Assembly (NCBI GenBank): GCA_961205875.1
Contig: OY540815.1
Location: 1,426,001-1,490,000 of the forward strand
Length of the DNA: 64,000 nucleotides
Direction of reading: 5' to 3'
Origin: Sialis fuliginosa
Taxonomy: Eukaryota; Arthropoda; Insecta; Megaloptera; Sialidae
The notes below the pieces were generated by a model. It was not told the origin of the DNA and searched no databases. It saw only the letters and a list, made by a program, of their open reading frames with translations. Shown here one piece after another: positions 10,665-22,091 of this stretch (position 1 is its first letter; the number at the start of each line of letters is the position of its first letter). The translations under genes were made by a program, and so were the position numbers.

Positions 10665-10850
10665 TTAGCGTGAACGGTAACTTTAGAAAAAAATCAATTG
10701 GTAACATATTCATAAATATGTCCAAAATCGTCACTTAGGTTAGGTTATCTTGAGAACCTGATATAATTGAGCAAATTAGAGAACGGTTCGCTTTCAGCAT
10801 AGAGTAGGTGTGCTTATAGCACTTTATATAAGTGGAAGCAACGTTTAAAT
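10665..10850 (+). repeat. Partial copy of the 57.5-58.2 kb foldback family
   Basis: Shares CCAAAATCGTCA, TTAGGTTAGGTTAT and the GAGCAA...CGGTT...TTTCAGC order with the right arm of the foldback at 57471-58178. Only one arm is present. Confidence 0.55.
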
Positions 10851-11953
10851 AATAAGAGAAAGTAAAGTAAGTAATTGTTTTTTGAACACATTTGCAGTAA
10901 GTATTCTAAGCATGTGACATTTAACAAAGATAGATTCATTCACATTTAGAGTTACATTCTTTTTCTCGTTGTACCAAATATTTACTTCTTCGGTTGCCAT
11001 AGTTTCTCTATATTGTATAATATCTAAGGTTTTTAGTACGCCAAAAACGTTCAGGATTGTCTGTTTAGATATCGGCACCAAAACAAAAGTATTACTCAGT
11101 CAGTGTCACTGATCTGGTATTATTATATGGATAGCGGATACCAATGGAATTACTATTAAACCGGATGGTTAAATTTCATGTTACTTCTTAACAGTCTCTT
11201 ATCCATTTGCGCATGCGCGAGACGCAACACTATGTGTATGTGTATGTGACTTGCTTCTATAGTTAATTTATTCACATGATTATTATATTATATATCAATA
11301 ATTATATTATATTGTAGTTAATATATGTATTTATTTATATTGTATATTTAACAAATAAATTTGATAAATTTGAATTTCGAACATCCATTGACGCATGTGC
11401 ACAATCAGTTTCGTTTGTTAGGGAATATTCAATTTCAGCCATCTTGTTTGACTTATAATGAGTCCAACCATGTCAATGTTCAGTGTACTATAAGGGTCGA
11501 TCCACACTATCGTGACGGTCCCGGTCCGATCTCGCTCCAATCAAAATATAAATAAACAATAAAATAAATGAAAGCATCCACATTATAGGTATTGTGCCGG
11601 TCTCGCTCCAGTCACACTCCAATACAGTATTTACTATACTGCATATACTATACTAAAACTTCCCCTTGGGGGGTAGTTTGAGGGGAACATGCCAGTTTCC
11701 CAGCAAAATCAAATGGAACGGTATATCCAAAAGTAGATCATTTTAAAGATCATAAAAATGTTAGAAACTTTTGTAAAAAAAATTGTTCATACATTCAATT
11801 GTTTAGAAAATATGGCGGCTTGTTTCCACATTTTCGGGTTTTACTTAAAGTGCTCTAGTTTCGTTAAATGTTAATGAAATTTTATTTTTAAATTTTAATT
11901 TGAAAGTAGAAATAATGAACTTTCTAATGGTGTATGATTATTTGAGATTTGGA
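10851..11953. other. Unassigned; possible MITE end near 11490
   Basis: No gene seen. Around 11490-11640 are GGGTCGATCCACACTATCG and two diverged copies of a GGTC(T/C)CGCTCCA motif, suggesting a short MITE, but its ends could not be paired. A (TATA)-rich stretch lies at 11280-11340. Confidence 0.35.
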
Positions 11954-12276
11954 TAATTTAAAGTGTCATACGCGACATATCAAAAATGCAAAACTTCAAT
12001 TGGGGATAGTTCAAAAATTTTAAATGGAATGATATATCAATTAGTACTTTATCTTAAAAAATATATTTAAATTCAAAACTTTCGATAAGAAAATTTTTAA
12101 TTTAAAATTATAATTTATTTTATTTTTTTTAATAAAATTTTTAATTTTCTTAACAAAAGTTGTTAATTTGAATATATTTTTTAAGATAAAGTTGATATCA
12201 TTCCATTTAAAATTTTTTTGAATTATCCCCAATTGAAGTTTTGCATTTTTGATATGTCGCGTACGATACTTTAAAT
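11954..12276. repeat. Foldback repeat with ~140-bp arms
   Basis: AATTTAAAGTGTCATACGCG on the left pairs with CGCGTACGATACTTTAAATT on the right, and the arms continue inward through CAAAAATGCAAAACTTCAAT to an AT-rich turn near 12115. It may be part of a larger element ending near 12300 (GGTCTGGAACACCCGG). No target duplication was identified. Confidence 0.65.
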
Positions 12277-12689
12277 TGGTGGTCTGGAACACCCGGTATA
12301 ACAATGATTATTCGACACATTTTGAAACGAAACTCTTAATTTGTACTTGAATGAAATGTATTTGTAGCTGAATCATTTTAGCTTGTGTTACAAATAGCGC
12401 AGACTGAAAGTTAAACAACACACGGTCCATTAAGAGGCGACGTCGGGGAATGTGCGAGAGGGGCCGACATGACGGCACAATCCCCCTCGTAACGACATAC
12501 TGCGTTCGATGCGTGTTGTATGTTTTTTTTTACCAAAAAAAAGAACAGCGTTTTGTGATATTTTGTTAAAATGCATTTTAAAGAGTATTACATTTTATTT
12601 TTGAATTTTCTCATCGAATTTCTATGCATAATGTTAATCAGGTTTTTCCTGTACAAAAAAACGACTATTTTTTAAACTACCCGTGAATT
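12277..12689. other. Unassigned; short GC-rich block
   Basis: The segment 12425-12500 is distinctly GC-rich relative to its surroundings (for example GAGAGGGGCCGACATGACGG). No coding or RNA identity recognised. Confidence 0.35.
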
Positions 12690-13758
12690 TTTTTTAGATC
12701 TAAAGTGATCAAATCAGATTTTGATAGATCTGAATTTTGAGACAAAATCATATTTAATGATTAATAAATAATAAGTAGGAGTAATTTTCAACGTTTCAAT
12801 CTCTATCACGATCTTCAGATACCTCTGTAGATTTTTGCAGGTCTCCACAGATCGAAAACTAGTGAAAAATATCTGCCATGTGAGCCACGGGAATTTTTTA
12901 TACGTAATACTGAAAGTGAAAAGTGTATGTGATTTTTATTTTATTAAAACATATTTCTGACAAACTAATAAAAGATTGAATAAAATGAATAAACTATAGA
13001 TAATAATATTCTGTATATTATGTATCAAATGATTTTATTAAAACATGAAACGGATGTTTATTCTTGTCAATTATTGAATTTTCGAATTATTTTTGAAATA
13101 AGACAAAAATGCTTTAGTTAAAAAAATTTCGGGTATGTTATTATCTATAATTTATTCCTCATATATTTTTTTCCAACATTTAGTCAGAAAAAATTGTTTT
13201 AAATAATTATTTAGAATCACCCACACTGTTCACTCTCAGTTTTACGTAAAAGAAGGTCCCATGGTACGTATGGCAAACACGTACATTGTTTAATCTCTGT
13301 AATACATATAAGAAAGACCTATGACACTCATGGTAGATATTTCTTCTCTGTTATGAACCATTAGAATTATAATTAGTTTTTTTTCTTCAAAAATTATTTT
13401 TTTCGTAAAAATGAAAAGAACATAAATTATAGATAATAATATTACCTACAATTTTTTACATGACCATTTTTCTCTAATTCACACTGTTTTATAGTAATTT
13501 GAAAAATTCAAAAATCGACCTCAGCAAACATCCGTATCTGATTGAAAGATCGTTTTCAAAAATAGGAGGTTTTCTTCCCAGACAATAATTAATCTTAAAT
13601 ATAAAGTTTCACCTTTCTACGTTCTGTCGCAATTGAGTTATAGCGCTTACAGACACACAGACATCATGGCGAAAATAGTAGTCAGAATGTAAAATATGAT
13701 TTTGTCTCAAAATGCAGATCTATCAAGATCTGATTTGATCACTTTAGATCTAATTTTT
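12690..13758. mobile_element. Inverted-repeat element enclosing a family A repeat
   Basis: About 70 bases at each end are inverted repeats: TTTAGATCTAAAGTGATCAA on the left and TTGATCACTTTAGATCTAA-type text on the right, continuing through a GACAAAATCATATTT motif. Between them lies a family A copy (12862-13690) in forward orientation. The target duplication is unclear. Confidence 0.6.
12862..13690 (+). repeat. Dispersed repeat family A (forward)
   Basis: Recognised by the recurrent module CCATGG(G/T)...ACTTTCTTATACGTAAT followed by (G/A)AGTGAACAGTGT, present three times within the repeat, and by CAAAAATCGAC and CGGATACGGATGTTT text. Other copies are at 16503, 17945, 19165, 25590 and 37085. 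No coding capacity is seen and the class is unknown. Confidence 0.7.
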
Positions 13759-13846
13759 TTAATCAGGTAGATAGACTACTGGAAAAACGGAGAAACTGTG
13801 GTTTCTAGTCACTGTAACTAAAAATATACACCTTAACCACAATAAA

Positions 13847-13906
13847 ACAATGTCATTCGACACGTGTTTCGACTTCACAAGAAGTCCTCATCAGGAGCCT
13901 AACAGT
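13847..13906 (-). ncRNA. Hammerhead ribozyme motif (minus strand)
   Basis: Read on the minus strand: CTGATGA (complement at 13888-13894), a helix II of GACTTC-TTGT-GAAGTC, then GAAA, the palindromic short helix III strand ACACGTGT, and GTC at 13859-13861 as cleavage triplet. Helix I is weaker than in the plus-strand partner (GAA rather than GAG after the cleavage site). It is the mirror image of the motif at 13911. Confidence 0.6.
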
Positions 13907-13910
13907 GTGG

Positions 13911-13972
13911 AACTGTTAGGCTCCTGATGAGGACTTCTTGTGAAGTCGAAACACGTGTCGAGTGACATTGTT
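13911..13972 (+). ncRNA. Hammerhead ribozyme motif (plus strand)
   Basis: All core pieces of a hammerhead are in order: CTGATGA (13924-13930), helix II strands GACTTC and GAAGTC around a TTGT loop, GAAA (13948-13951), and cleavage triplet GTC (13957-13959). Helix III would be the very short self-complementary ACACGTGT, as in the Penelope-type and retrozyme hammerheads that work as dimers. Helix I can form CTC/GAG, TGT/ACA and AAC/GTT with an internal loop. One G (13931 or 13932) is unpaired next to helix II, which could lower activity. Activity has not been shown. Confidence 0.68.
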
Positions 13973-13995
13973 TTATTGTGGTTAAGGTATATATT

Positions 13996-15195
13996 TTTAG
14001 TTTAAGCAGGTAGATAGAATTTCACTTGTGTTTCGTTAAAAAAACTGAGCAAATTATTTCAGTATTGAAGTATTGACGTTATTTGTCTTGGTTTGTAAAC
14101 ATCCCATAATAATATTAAATAGCCTGATTCAATCATGTAATGCATATATAATCAAGGCGGCTTATTTAACACAACACAGCTTAGATAACTTTGATCGGTC
14201 TTTTAGATTTTGTTGGATACGGTAGCTGTGGCTAGACACTACATCAAAGCGAACTCTACAGCTGTTATTAAAGGGATCAAAACTTTATCTAAAACAAATG
14301 TTCTTGAGCAAGTATTATAGAAATAATTCTTGTTTAATCTTATAAAGTCTTTATCATGTCTATTGTAATTTATCATACAACTAAATGAGCTGCCCGAGGT
14401 TTGGTGATATTTTTGCAAATTACATATTATTCTTGTTATTGCTGTTGTAAGGTACCAGCACCAATCTTGAACAATACCCCAGTGTTGAACATTTTAAAAT
14501 TAAATGTACTAAATTAGGAATATTTGTTGATATTTGATTACTGCCATTACTGGATATTAATCTATATACATTTATCTGTCTTACAGCGTGATTTGATGAT
14601 AATTGATCATTTTGTTTAAAACAGTATAATGGACAAATAATTATTGCAGTTCGGCAGACTATCAAGAAAAGTGTATTTTCTTATGTAAATGCTTTAAATT
14701 GTTTTAAAATTTATGACTCTTTATTTTCTAACGTTTGTGGAGTAGTATTAATCATTTTGTAATATTTAGCAAGTGTTCATCACTGGGTATTCATTATTGG
14801 GTTCACGTTGTGTATTACTGGAGAAAAAACATATACAAAATAAAAAGCTATAATTTAGAAAACAAAATATTTGCGAATTTTAGTAATTAAATTGATTTAA
14901 TAAAGAGTAAATTTTTTTATAAGTAACATGAGTTTATGAGAATTACAAAAAAGTAGCCCATTAATCCAAAAAAACAATATAATTTGCTCTTAAAGCGTTC
15001 AAGACTGGTGCCAGTACTTTGTATAGTTATAATTATTCGAAATAATCAAAACTTTATTTGTAGGTATGACTTTGACTGGAAATAATGAAATCCATGTAAT
15101 TTTTTTAATTTGTTCCCCCATAATGCTCACCAAACATGTCCACCCAACATGCTCTCAATACACGGTTTTCCGCAAATTGTTTTTTTTCGACTTTT
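13996..15195. other. Unassigned sequence between ribozyme-bearing repeats
   Basis: No reverse transcriptase, GIY-YIG or other coding region is recognisable. The 81-codon minus frame at 14420-14665 has no family resemblance. Confidence 0.35.
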
Positions 15196-15380
15196 CCACA
15201 ATATATACACCTAAATAGACACCTAACAGTTCCAGACTGGAACTGTTAGGCTCCTGATGAGAAACTCTTGTGAAGTCGAAACACGTGTCGAGTGACATTG
15301 TATTATTGTGGTTAAGGTGTATATTATTCGTTTAAGTGACTAAGAAAACACAGTTTCTCCGTTTTTCCAGTAGTAATCTA
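15196..15380 (+). repeat. Third ribozyme-bearing repeat end
   Basis: Contains the palindrome CCTAACAGTTCC-AGACT-GGAACTGTTAGG, then the hammerhead-like segment, TTATTGTGGTTAAGGTGTAT, and CACAGTTTCTCCGTTTTTCC. It is the same unit as each half of 13778-13995. Confidence 0.65.
15241..15302 (+). ncRNA. Decayed hammerhead ribozyme motif
   Basis: CTGATGA (15254-15260), GAAGTC-GAAA and GTC (15287-15289) are kept, but the 5' strand of helix II has changed from GGACTTC to GAAACTC, so helix II is mismatched. Probably inactive. Confidence 0.55.
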
Positions 15381-16053
15381 TTAGTGAAAAGATAAAATCC
15401 GTTCAGTAGTTACTGAGAAAATCGTGTAAAATTATATTTTCAAACTCCCCGGTAACAATAGGTTATGAAAATTAAAAAAAATAGGTTAGCAGCAATCATA
15501 ATTAATTTGGATATTTTACCTTTCTTGGAAGTGAAATGTTTCTTTATAATTCAATTTTCTATCAATATATTTCAAAATATTATCATCATTACAAAAAAAT
15601 TCTAGTCCTCTATAACTTATTTTTGGCCACTATTATTATTTATTTCGATTTTGTCATTAATTTCAATACTAATAACTAATTATGTTATGTAACAAAATGA
15701 CAAATTCAGAAAAATGTAGCAGATGATTTTAAATATTTTTACGTCTCACAGTTATAAAATAATTACTTTAAACCAACTGAGTTAAAAGTATTTAATCAAA
15801 CAAACATATGGCGACATCTTGTATTTTTAACAATTATAAATGTCAGTAGCGATAAGATGAATTTTAAACAAGACCATGATTATAAATTATATATCTACAC
15901 AAGCTTTATAATTTGCATGTGATATATAATTAAAAAAGTGAATTATTCACCACATATTACATCATCAGTCAGCATCCAGAATATGTTCTTCAACATCCCA
16001 CACATCTGACTATAAGAATTTGTGAACAATGTTAGTTTAATGTATCGCTTATA
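15381..16053. other. Unassigned AT-rich sequence
   Basis: No gene. The first ~60 bases (GTTCAGTAGTTACTGAGAAA) recur in reverse at about 47945, so this is a fragment of a dispersed repeat. Confidence 0.4.
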
Positions 16054-16190
16054 TACAGGCTGTCCAAGATAAACGTGAAATGCTTGGAGATTTCCTAAAC
16101 GGTAAGAGATACAGATTCGGTTAAATCAGATGAATTATTTGTAAAGAAGGGGTGATTATTACTACTTAAAAAAATATTATTAATTGTACC

Positions 16191-16500
16191 TATATGGTTT
16201 AGGCGGTATATCAACAAATCTGAAATTTCGGAAATTTTTTAAATGGCTATAACTTTTTTGTCAAAGTAAGGTAATTTTTGTTTGCGGTTTCTTGATTCAC
16301 TATTTGTGTACAACTGATCGGTATATTTAGAGTTTTTATACCACTTTTAGTTTCCAAATTACAATCCCTAATTCTATACAAAAAGTGCTTTAAGAAACCG
16401 AAAACAAAAAGTACCTATCCTACTTTGACAAAAAAATTATAGCCATTTATAGAATTTCCGAATTTTCATATTTTTGGGTATACCGCCTAAACCACATATA
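16191..16500. repeat. Small nested foldback
   Basis: TATATGGTTTAGGCGGTATA at the left is mirrored by TATACCGCCTAAACCACATA at the right. The arms of roughly 130 bases also share AAATGGCTATAA and the CTTTGACAAAAAAATTATAG complement. Confidence 0.7.
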
Positions 16501-16502
16501 AT

Positions 16503-17325
16503 TCTTTTTACTTTCTTATACCATGTATATGAAATATACATGTAGTTTAAGTAAGTATAGTGAAGCCGATTTTTTTCGAAATCCGGATTTTGATGGAATT
16601 ATCCATTTTGACGTTCCCTGAACTCATTCTGACTATTTTCGCCATGATGTCTGTAAGCGCTGTAACTCAAATACGACAAATCGTAGAAGGGTAAAACTTA
16701 AAGATTAATTTTTGTCTGGGAAGAAAACGTCCTATTTTTTAAAACGATCTTTCAAACGGATACGGATGTTTACCTACGTCGATTTTTGAATTTTTCGAAT
16801 TACTTTGAAACAGTGCGAAATAGAGAAAAATGGTCAAATTAAGAATTATAGATAATATCTATATCTATAATTTATGTTCTATTCATTTTTTTCGTAAAAA
16901 CGAATTTTTGAAAAAAAAAATTTTTATTATAATTCAAATGGTTCATAAAGAAATATCTGCCATGAGTGTCATGGGACTTTCATATTCGTATTACATAGAT
17001 TGAACAGTGTGTGTGTTTGCCATAGGTACCATGGGACTTTCTTATACGTAATACTGAGAGTGAACAGTGTAGGTGAATCTAAATAATTACATAAAAAAAT
17101 CTTTCTTTTGGAAAAAAAAATGTCAAAAATAATTCAAAAATTTACAGGAGTAAACATCCGTTTTCAGTTATTACGTATGTAGAGAATAATATTGCCTATA
17201 TTATTCATTTTATTCTATCTTGTTAGTTTGTCAGAAATGTTATAATAAAATAAGAATCATGTATACTATTCATTGTTAGGATTACGTATAAGAAAGTCCC
17301 GTGGTTCCCAAGGCAGATATTTTTA
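16503..17325 (-). repeat. Dispersed repeat family A (reverse)
   Basis: Begins with the hairpin CATGTATATGAAATATACATG (split as CATGTATAT-GAA-ATATACATG) after ACTTTCTTAT and runs to CCAAGGCAGATATTTT. It includes the doubled CATGGGACTTTC...TGAACAGTGT module. Confidence 0.7.
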
Positions 17326-17439
17326 TGAAGTAATACTCACCCCTTCTTTACAAATAATTCATCTCATTTAACTAAATCTGTATCCCTTACCGTTTAGGAA
17401 ATTCCCATTCATTTCACGCTTATCATGAACAGCCTGTAT

Positions 17440-17944
17440 ATTATAAGATATATGATGAATAAATGTCTATGTAAATTTTCATCTTATCTTCAGTTCGTCA
17501 ACTATTTCATAATTCCATTGTAATTGTTATGAGATGCTGTAGATATATCTCAATTACGTAGAAATTGAAATACAAATTCTTGCTAGAAAATTAGCTGTAC
17601 ACATAGGCGTTGACTCTTCAGAGGGGTGGCACTTTTCAATTATTTTGGGTAGTTGAAGATTTATCTGTTTTTAATGATACATACCCCCCCCTCTCAAATA
17701 TATATTATGTTATAAATTTAATTTTAAAATGTATGTGAGTTGATATTTCTATGACAAATTAAAATTTGAACGTTGAGTGAAGTGAATTTAGCTTTTTTAT
17801 AGCAACACAAATCGAACACAACTTAATTTTATTTTCGAAATTAAAAATGGCAAATTAACTTTACTGGCATCTTTGAGAGTCAATATCACGAAAATGGTTT
17901 GAGATACAGATATCTGTTGTTTGAAAGTTTCAACTTTTCACATC
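17440..17944. other. Unassigned AT-rich sequence
   Basis: A C-tract lies near 17685. No gene or repeat end recognised. Confidence 0.4.
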
Positions 17945-18345
17945 ATTTTTACTTTCTTATACCCATGTATATGAAATATACATGGATAGTACAGTGAAGT
18001 CGATTTTTCTCAAAATGCAGATTTCGATGGAATTATCCATTTTGATCTTCCCTGAATTCATTCTGACTATTTTCGTCAGATGTCTGTGCATCTGTCTGTA
18101 AGCACTGTAACTCAAATTCTATAAATCGTAGAAGGATTACATTTTTTATTTAAGATTATTTTTTATCTCGGAAGAAAACATGATCTTTCAACCGGATACG
18201 GATGTTTACTAACGTCGAATTTTGAATTTTTCGAATTACTTTGAAACAGTGCGAATTAGAGAAAAATGGTCAAAATGTATTTAATATTTTAATCTATAGT
18301 TTATGTCATTTTTTCGAAAAAACAATTTTTGTAAAAAAAAAAAAA
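17945..18345 (-). repeat. Family A repeat, truncated (reverse)
   Basis: Has the hairpin start CATGTATAT-GAA-ATATACATG and the TTCCCTGAATTCATTCTGAC to CGGATACGGATGTTTAC part only. The module-bearing 3' half is missing. Confidence 0.65.
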
Positions 18346-18410
18346 ATGATTATAGGTAATTCGTGTTTTTTTTTCTAAATTGATTTTTGCTTGGACATAT
18401 TAAATGTCAT

Positions 18411-18690
18411 TTTGACGTTTTAAATGTAATTTTGACGTTTGAATTTTAGATTTAGATTGGAATTGTCAAAAAATTAAAAATATACAAAAAAATAATCAGG
18501 TGCGTTTTAAGAAAAATTTCGAACTAATATTTTTTAGTAAAATTGTATAAAAATTAAATGGTTAACCAATTCCAAGGAATTTATTTAAACACTACCGGTT
18601 TTTATTTCAATTGTTCAATAATGAATTAACTACCTTTGGTGAATTTAGCACGAGGACGCACTGTGCATTTACTTGGCAGATGTTTTTTTT
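18411..18690 (-). repeat. R2 repeat, partial (reverse)
   Basis: Complement of the R2 left half: AATCAGGTGCGTTTTAAG, TTAAATGGTTAACCAATTCC, and ending GTGCATTTACTTGGCAGATG. Confidence 0.7.
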
Positions 18691-18719
18691 AATTATTCAT
18701 ATATAAACAAAACGCCTTA

Positions 18720-18820
18720 ATATTATACATTCAAATGCGTGACTATCCAATCACGCACGCTCACGTTCCACGATTTAAAAATCACTTACGCTCACGTCGT
18801 GGATTCAACACTCGTTATGA
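18720..18820. repeat. Fragment with repeated CACG motifs
   Basis: Contains AATCACGCACGCTCACG and ACTTACGCTCACGTCGTG, the same motif family as the subterminal repeats of the MITE at 27769-28391. The frame reading through it is not a gene. Confidence 0.5.
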
Positions 18821-19164
18821 AAATCTCAACCCCATGGGAAAATGAAAAGGTCGGCGCTTATGGCTGTACAAACATAAATATATATCATACTTCATACATT
18901 TGTTACATTAATGTATTATTATGGTTGGTTAGAAATACGTTTCAATCGATACTGTAGCATTTTTATGTTTTGAAGATATTTGTAATAGAAGTACGAGTAT
19001 GTAAAATAAAAAATTGACCAATATTTTATTTATACTCGTCTGATTTATTCCAGAACAAAAAAAAATTGCCTCGTTATTTACATGAGTTTTTCAATCGAAG
19101 TACACTCGATTATATTATTAAAAATATCGATTTTTGGAAACGTATCACTTAGAACAAAAAATCA

Positions 19165-19675
19165 CGTTTTTGACGAAAAAATATCTGCCTTGGGAACCAC
19201 GGGACTTTCTTATACGTTATCCTAACAGTCAATAGTATACATGATTCTTATTTTATTAAACATTTTCTGACAAACTAACAAGAATAGAATAAAATGAATA
19301 ATATAGGTAATATTATTCTCTCCATTATATAACAAGTGATTTTTTTTAACTTGCTAACTGAAAACGGATGTTTACTCTTGTAAATTTTTGAATTTTCGAA
19401 TTATTTTTGAAATAAGAAAAAAATGTTTTAAATAAAAAATGGCGAGTATGTTATTATCTATAATTTATTCCCCATATATTTTTTTCCAACATTTATGATT
19501 TAGCCAAAAATAATTTTTTTATGTAATTATTTAGATTCACCTACACTGTTCACTCTCAGTATTACGTATTAGAAAGTCCCATGGTACCTATGGCAAATAC
19601 ACACACTGTTCAATCTCTGTAATACGTATAAGAAAGTCCCATGACACTCATGGCAGATATTTCTCCTCTAAAAAT
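19165..19675 (+). repeat. Family A repeat, partial (forward)
   Basis: Runs from ATATCTGCCTTGGGAACCAC through two further CATGG...GTCCCATG modules to CATGGCAGATATTTCTCC, where family F sequence takes over. Confidence 0.7.
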
Positions 19676-19682
19676 CAAGAAA

Positions 19683-20029
19683 TTAAGGAAGGGGGGACGC
19701 TCTGATCACGACTTTGAACACAAATATATCGTGACTAAAGGGTTAAAATCAAAATATCATATAACATTTTTTATTGCATTTTAGGAGATCTATCTAAAGA
19801 CATCCCACTTAATGGATTAAGTGACATTTTTTTTAATATACTTTTTAGTCTATGGGGGTCCAAAAAAAAATGTTTTTTTCAAAAATCTTATCATTTCTGT
19901 TTCCATGTTTTTAGTTTTCGTCCGTATACCAAATTTCATCTTAATCGATCTAAAATTTTTGAGGACGGACGGACGGACGGACATGGCGAAACTATAAGGT
20001 TTCCTAGTTTTCTACGGAAACCTAAAAAT
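19683..20029 (+). repeat. Family F repeat, 5'-truncated
   Basis: Carries GACGCTCTGATCACGACTTT and TTAGGAGATCTATCTAAAGA, then four GGAC(G) units near 19967-19983, and ends TTCTACGGAAACCTAAAAATG. That terminus is the inverted form of the family's start AGGGTTCCGTAG, a pair known from many insect genomes. Confidence 0.7.
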
Positions 20030-21917
20030 GAAGCTAGATTGTATGTTTATCTATTTTTTATGATTTTTGATAAATGTAACGGGTGTTACACACGATTGAT
20101 ATAGATAATTTTTACTTCATTGTTTGGAGTTGTTAAATGTTGATTTTAAAAATAATATGTAATAATGAAAAAGATGTTATTTCTTATTGTTTCTTACCAT
20201 TTAGGCGTCAATTTATAAAAAAGTCAGTAAAAGTAGCGGTTAGTCTGGACTCGGCCTTTTGCTCTGGAGCAAATTCTTTATAATACCGGATATTATTGCA
20301 ACAAATAATTTAAACAAGTGACAGTAAGCGACCACGACAAATGGAAATTAATAAGACGTCATTTCAAGATTTACGACGTATTTGTAAGAGAAATAATCAA
20401 ATAACCAGATATCGGTAGCAACAACATCCAATACGAAAACAATAACAGAACGTCATCAATGTGGACCATCGGCCACACGAGAGAACTATAGTGGGGATAC
20501 GAATACGGCAAGGATGGGCAAACTATTGATGGTAATATAATGTTTATAAAGTAAATAGCAGATGTCTTTCACTGACATTGAGACAACGATACGACTTCAC
20601 AACTGTGATCACTGAACGAGTAAGTTATTTGTTGTTTAACCTAATACTTGTGTAACTCTATATAAGGTCTATATAAGGCCCACTTTAGTTAAAATTGCTA
20701 TATTTTGGGTAATAAGTAATTTTTATTAAAAAGGCTATATGCTAATGGTAAACTTTGGTTTATTATTATTCTAAAGAAGCTTGAAAATTAACTTTTCTTT
20801 AATGATTTTTTCATTTTTAAGACATCTTAAAAAAATAATTTTGGGCCTTATTAAACTATGGTGGTATAATAAGGCCACTTAACTAAATTAAACATTTTTA
20901 GATAATTATAATGTTATTATTATTATTATAGAAACTATGTTTTAATCAACATTTGGTGTAATGTTTGCTTAATTACAGTTAATAAATAAACAATTAATAA
21001 TTTTATTTTAACATTTATTTTCTTATCCATAACGTGTTGATGCTGCATCCATAGCAGCTGCTAAACTCTTGTCAGACCACGTTATTTCTTCGTTGTAGAT
21101 TATTTTTTTATTGAATTATTAGTAAACAAAAATGACATACCAATCTAGAACAAAATATGTGATAATAAATTATAATAAATAATAAAAAGTCCAATCTTAA
21201 AGGTGGACCTTATTATCCGTAAGGTACTACGGTATATTTTATTTTATTTTATAAAAACAATAGAAATCAACTTTTTACCATAAACTTTAAGGTTCGAACT
21301 ATTATCTGAACAAATAAGAAACAAATAATACATAAAAAAATTTAACAAAAATTAAGATTATTTGTGTGTTGTTTTTATAAAATTGAGCATTCGTCACCAT
21401 CTCTCGCAACAAACTTAGAGGTACCGAAAAGTTAGCGCGGCCAAAGACTAGTCGGTGTTTAGTTAGCTTTGTATAAGTACCTTCTATGTGTATATAAAAA
21501 TCCAGACCGAACCAACTATTACAAATGTGTTTTTTTTCACATGGGCCTTATTTGCCGCAGGTATCTTATAATTGAGTGAGTTTTGCTTATAACTGAAATT
21601 ACAATATGAAAGAATACCAAAAATTCTTTCAAAATCTACTGCATCTCGATTTTTTTTAAATGGAATAAACGAGTTTTGGAACTCACCTCCTCAATAATAT
21701 GCTATCATTATCATTCGTCGAATAACTTGTGACAACAATAAAAATTTGATTTTATGAATTTTAATCACACACATTCAAATATGTTGCTAAACTTGATATA
21801 AAAATTGATATCTCATTAACATTTTAATAAAATTTTGTATAATCTTGAATATTATTGATTTTCAAAATAGTGATAATTGTAATAGATCAGGAGGCAGCAA
21901 CCAAAATTTTGGCATCA
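20030..21917. other. Unassigned 1.9 kb; recurrent AAGGCC motifs
   Basis: No gene recognised. TAAGGCCCAC-like strings recur on both strands near 20677, 20848, 20870, 21206 and 21544, hinting at a decayed inverted-repeat element, not proven. The stretch 20480-20630 is less AT-rich and could be unique host sequence. Confidence 0.3.
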
Positions 21918-22091
21918 TTGCGAGATTTCGTGCACGTAAAAAATGACACGCACATACGTACGTACACACACACATATATCTTTCTGAAAATAGTGTAAAT
22001 ACACTATAATGACTTTGAATCATACAAATATGTTGAAATTTTTTATTTTGATTTTCGGACCGATTACAATAACTTCCAGTTAGGAAGTTAA
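21918..22091 (+). repeat. Family D repeat, 3' end
   Basis: Ends CGGACCGATTACAATAACTTCCAGTTAGGAAGTTAA (given here in overlapping memory of two motifs: CGGACCGATTACAAT and CCAGTTAGGAAGTTAA). It contains a short CA/TA microsatellite. Related copies are at 34050-35400, 41480-41590 and 61480-61968. Confidence 0.65.

Larger units (their letters stand above)
13778..13995. repeat. Palindrome made of two head-to-head ribozyme-bearing repeat ends
   Basis: The two halves mirror each other around CAGTGTGGAACTG near 13907. Each half runs from CCTAACAG through a hammerhead-like core to TTTTATTGTGGTTAAGG and beyond. The unit outside the palindrome, at 15241-15375, has the same order ending in CAGTTTCTCCGTTTTTCCAG. 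The arrangement resembles inverted ends of a Penelope-like element or a derived MITE, but no reverse transcriptase is present. Confidence 0.65.
16054..17438. mobile_element. TIR element with nested foldback and family A copy
   Basis: Inverted ends of about 110 bases: TACAGGCTGTCCAAGATAAA on the left, and the complement of TACAGGCTGTTCATGATAAG on the right, continuing through the TAGGAAAT, CTTACCG and AAAGAAGGGGTGA motifs. The interior is occupied by a foldback (16191-16500) and a reverse family A copy (16503-17325). TA-rich flanks make the target duplication ambiguous. Confidence 0.7.

Noticed and set aside
13996..15195. A Penelope-like reverse transcriptase between the ribozyme copies
   Set aside because: No frame of useful length and no RT or GIY-YIG motif on either strand.
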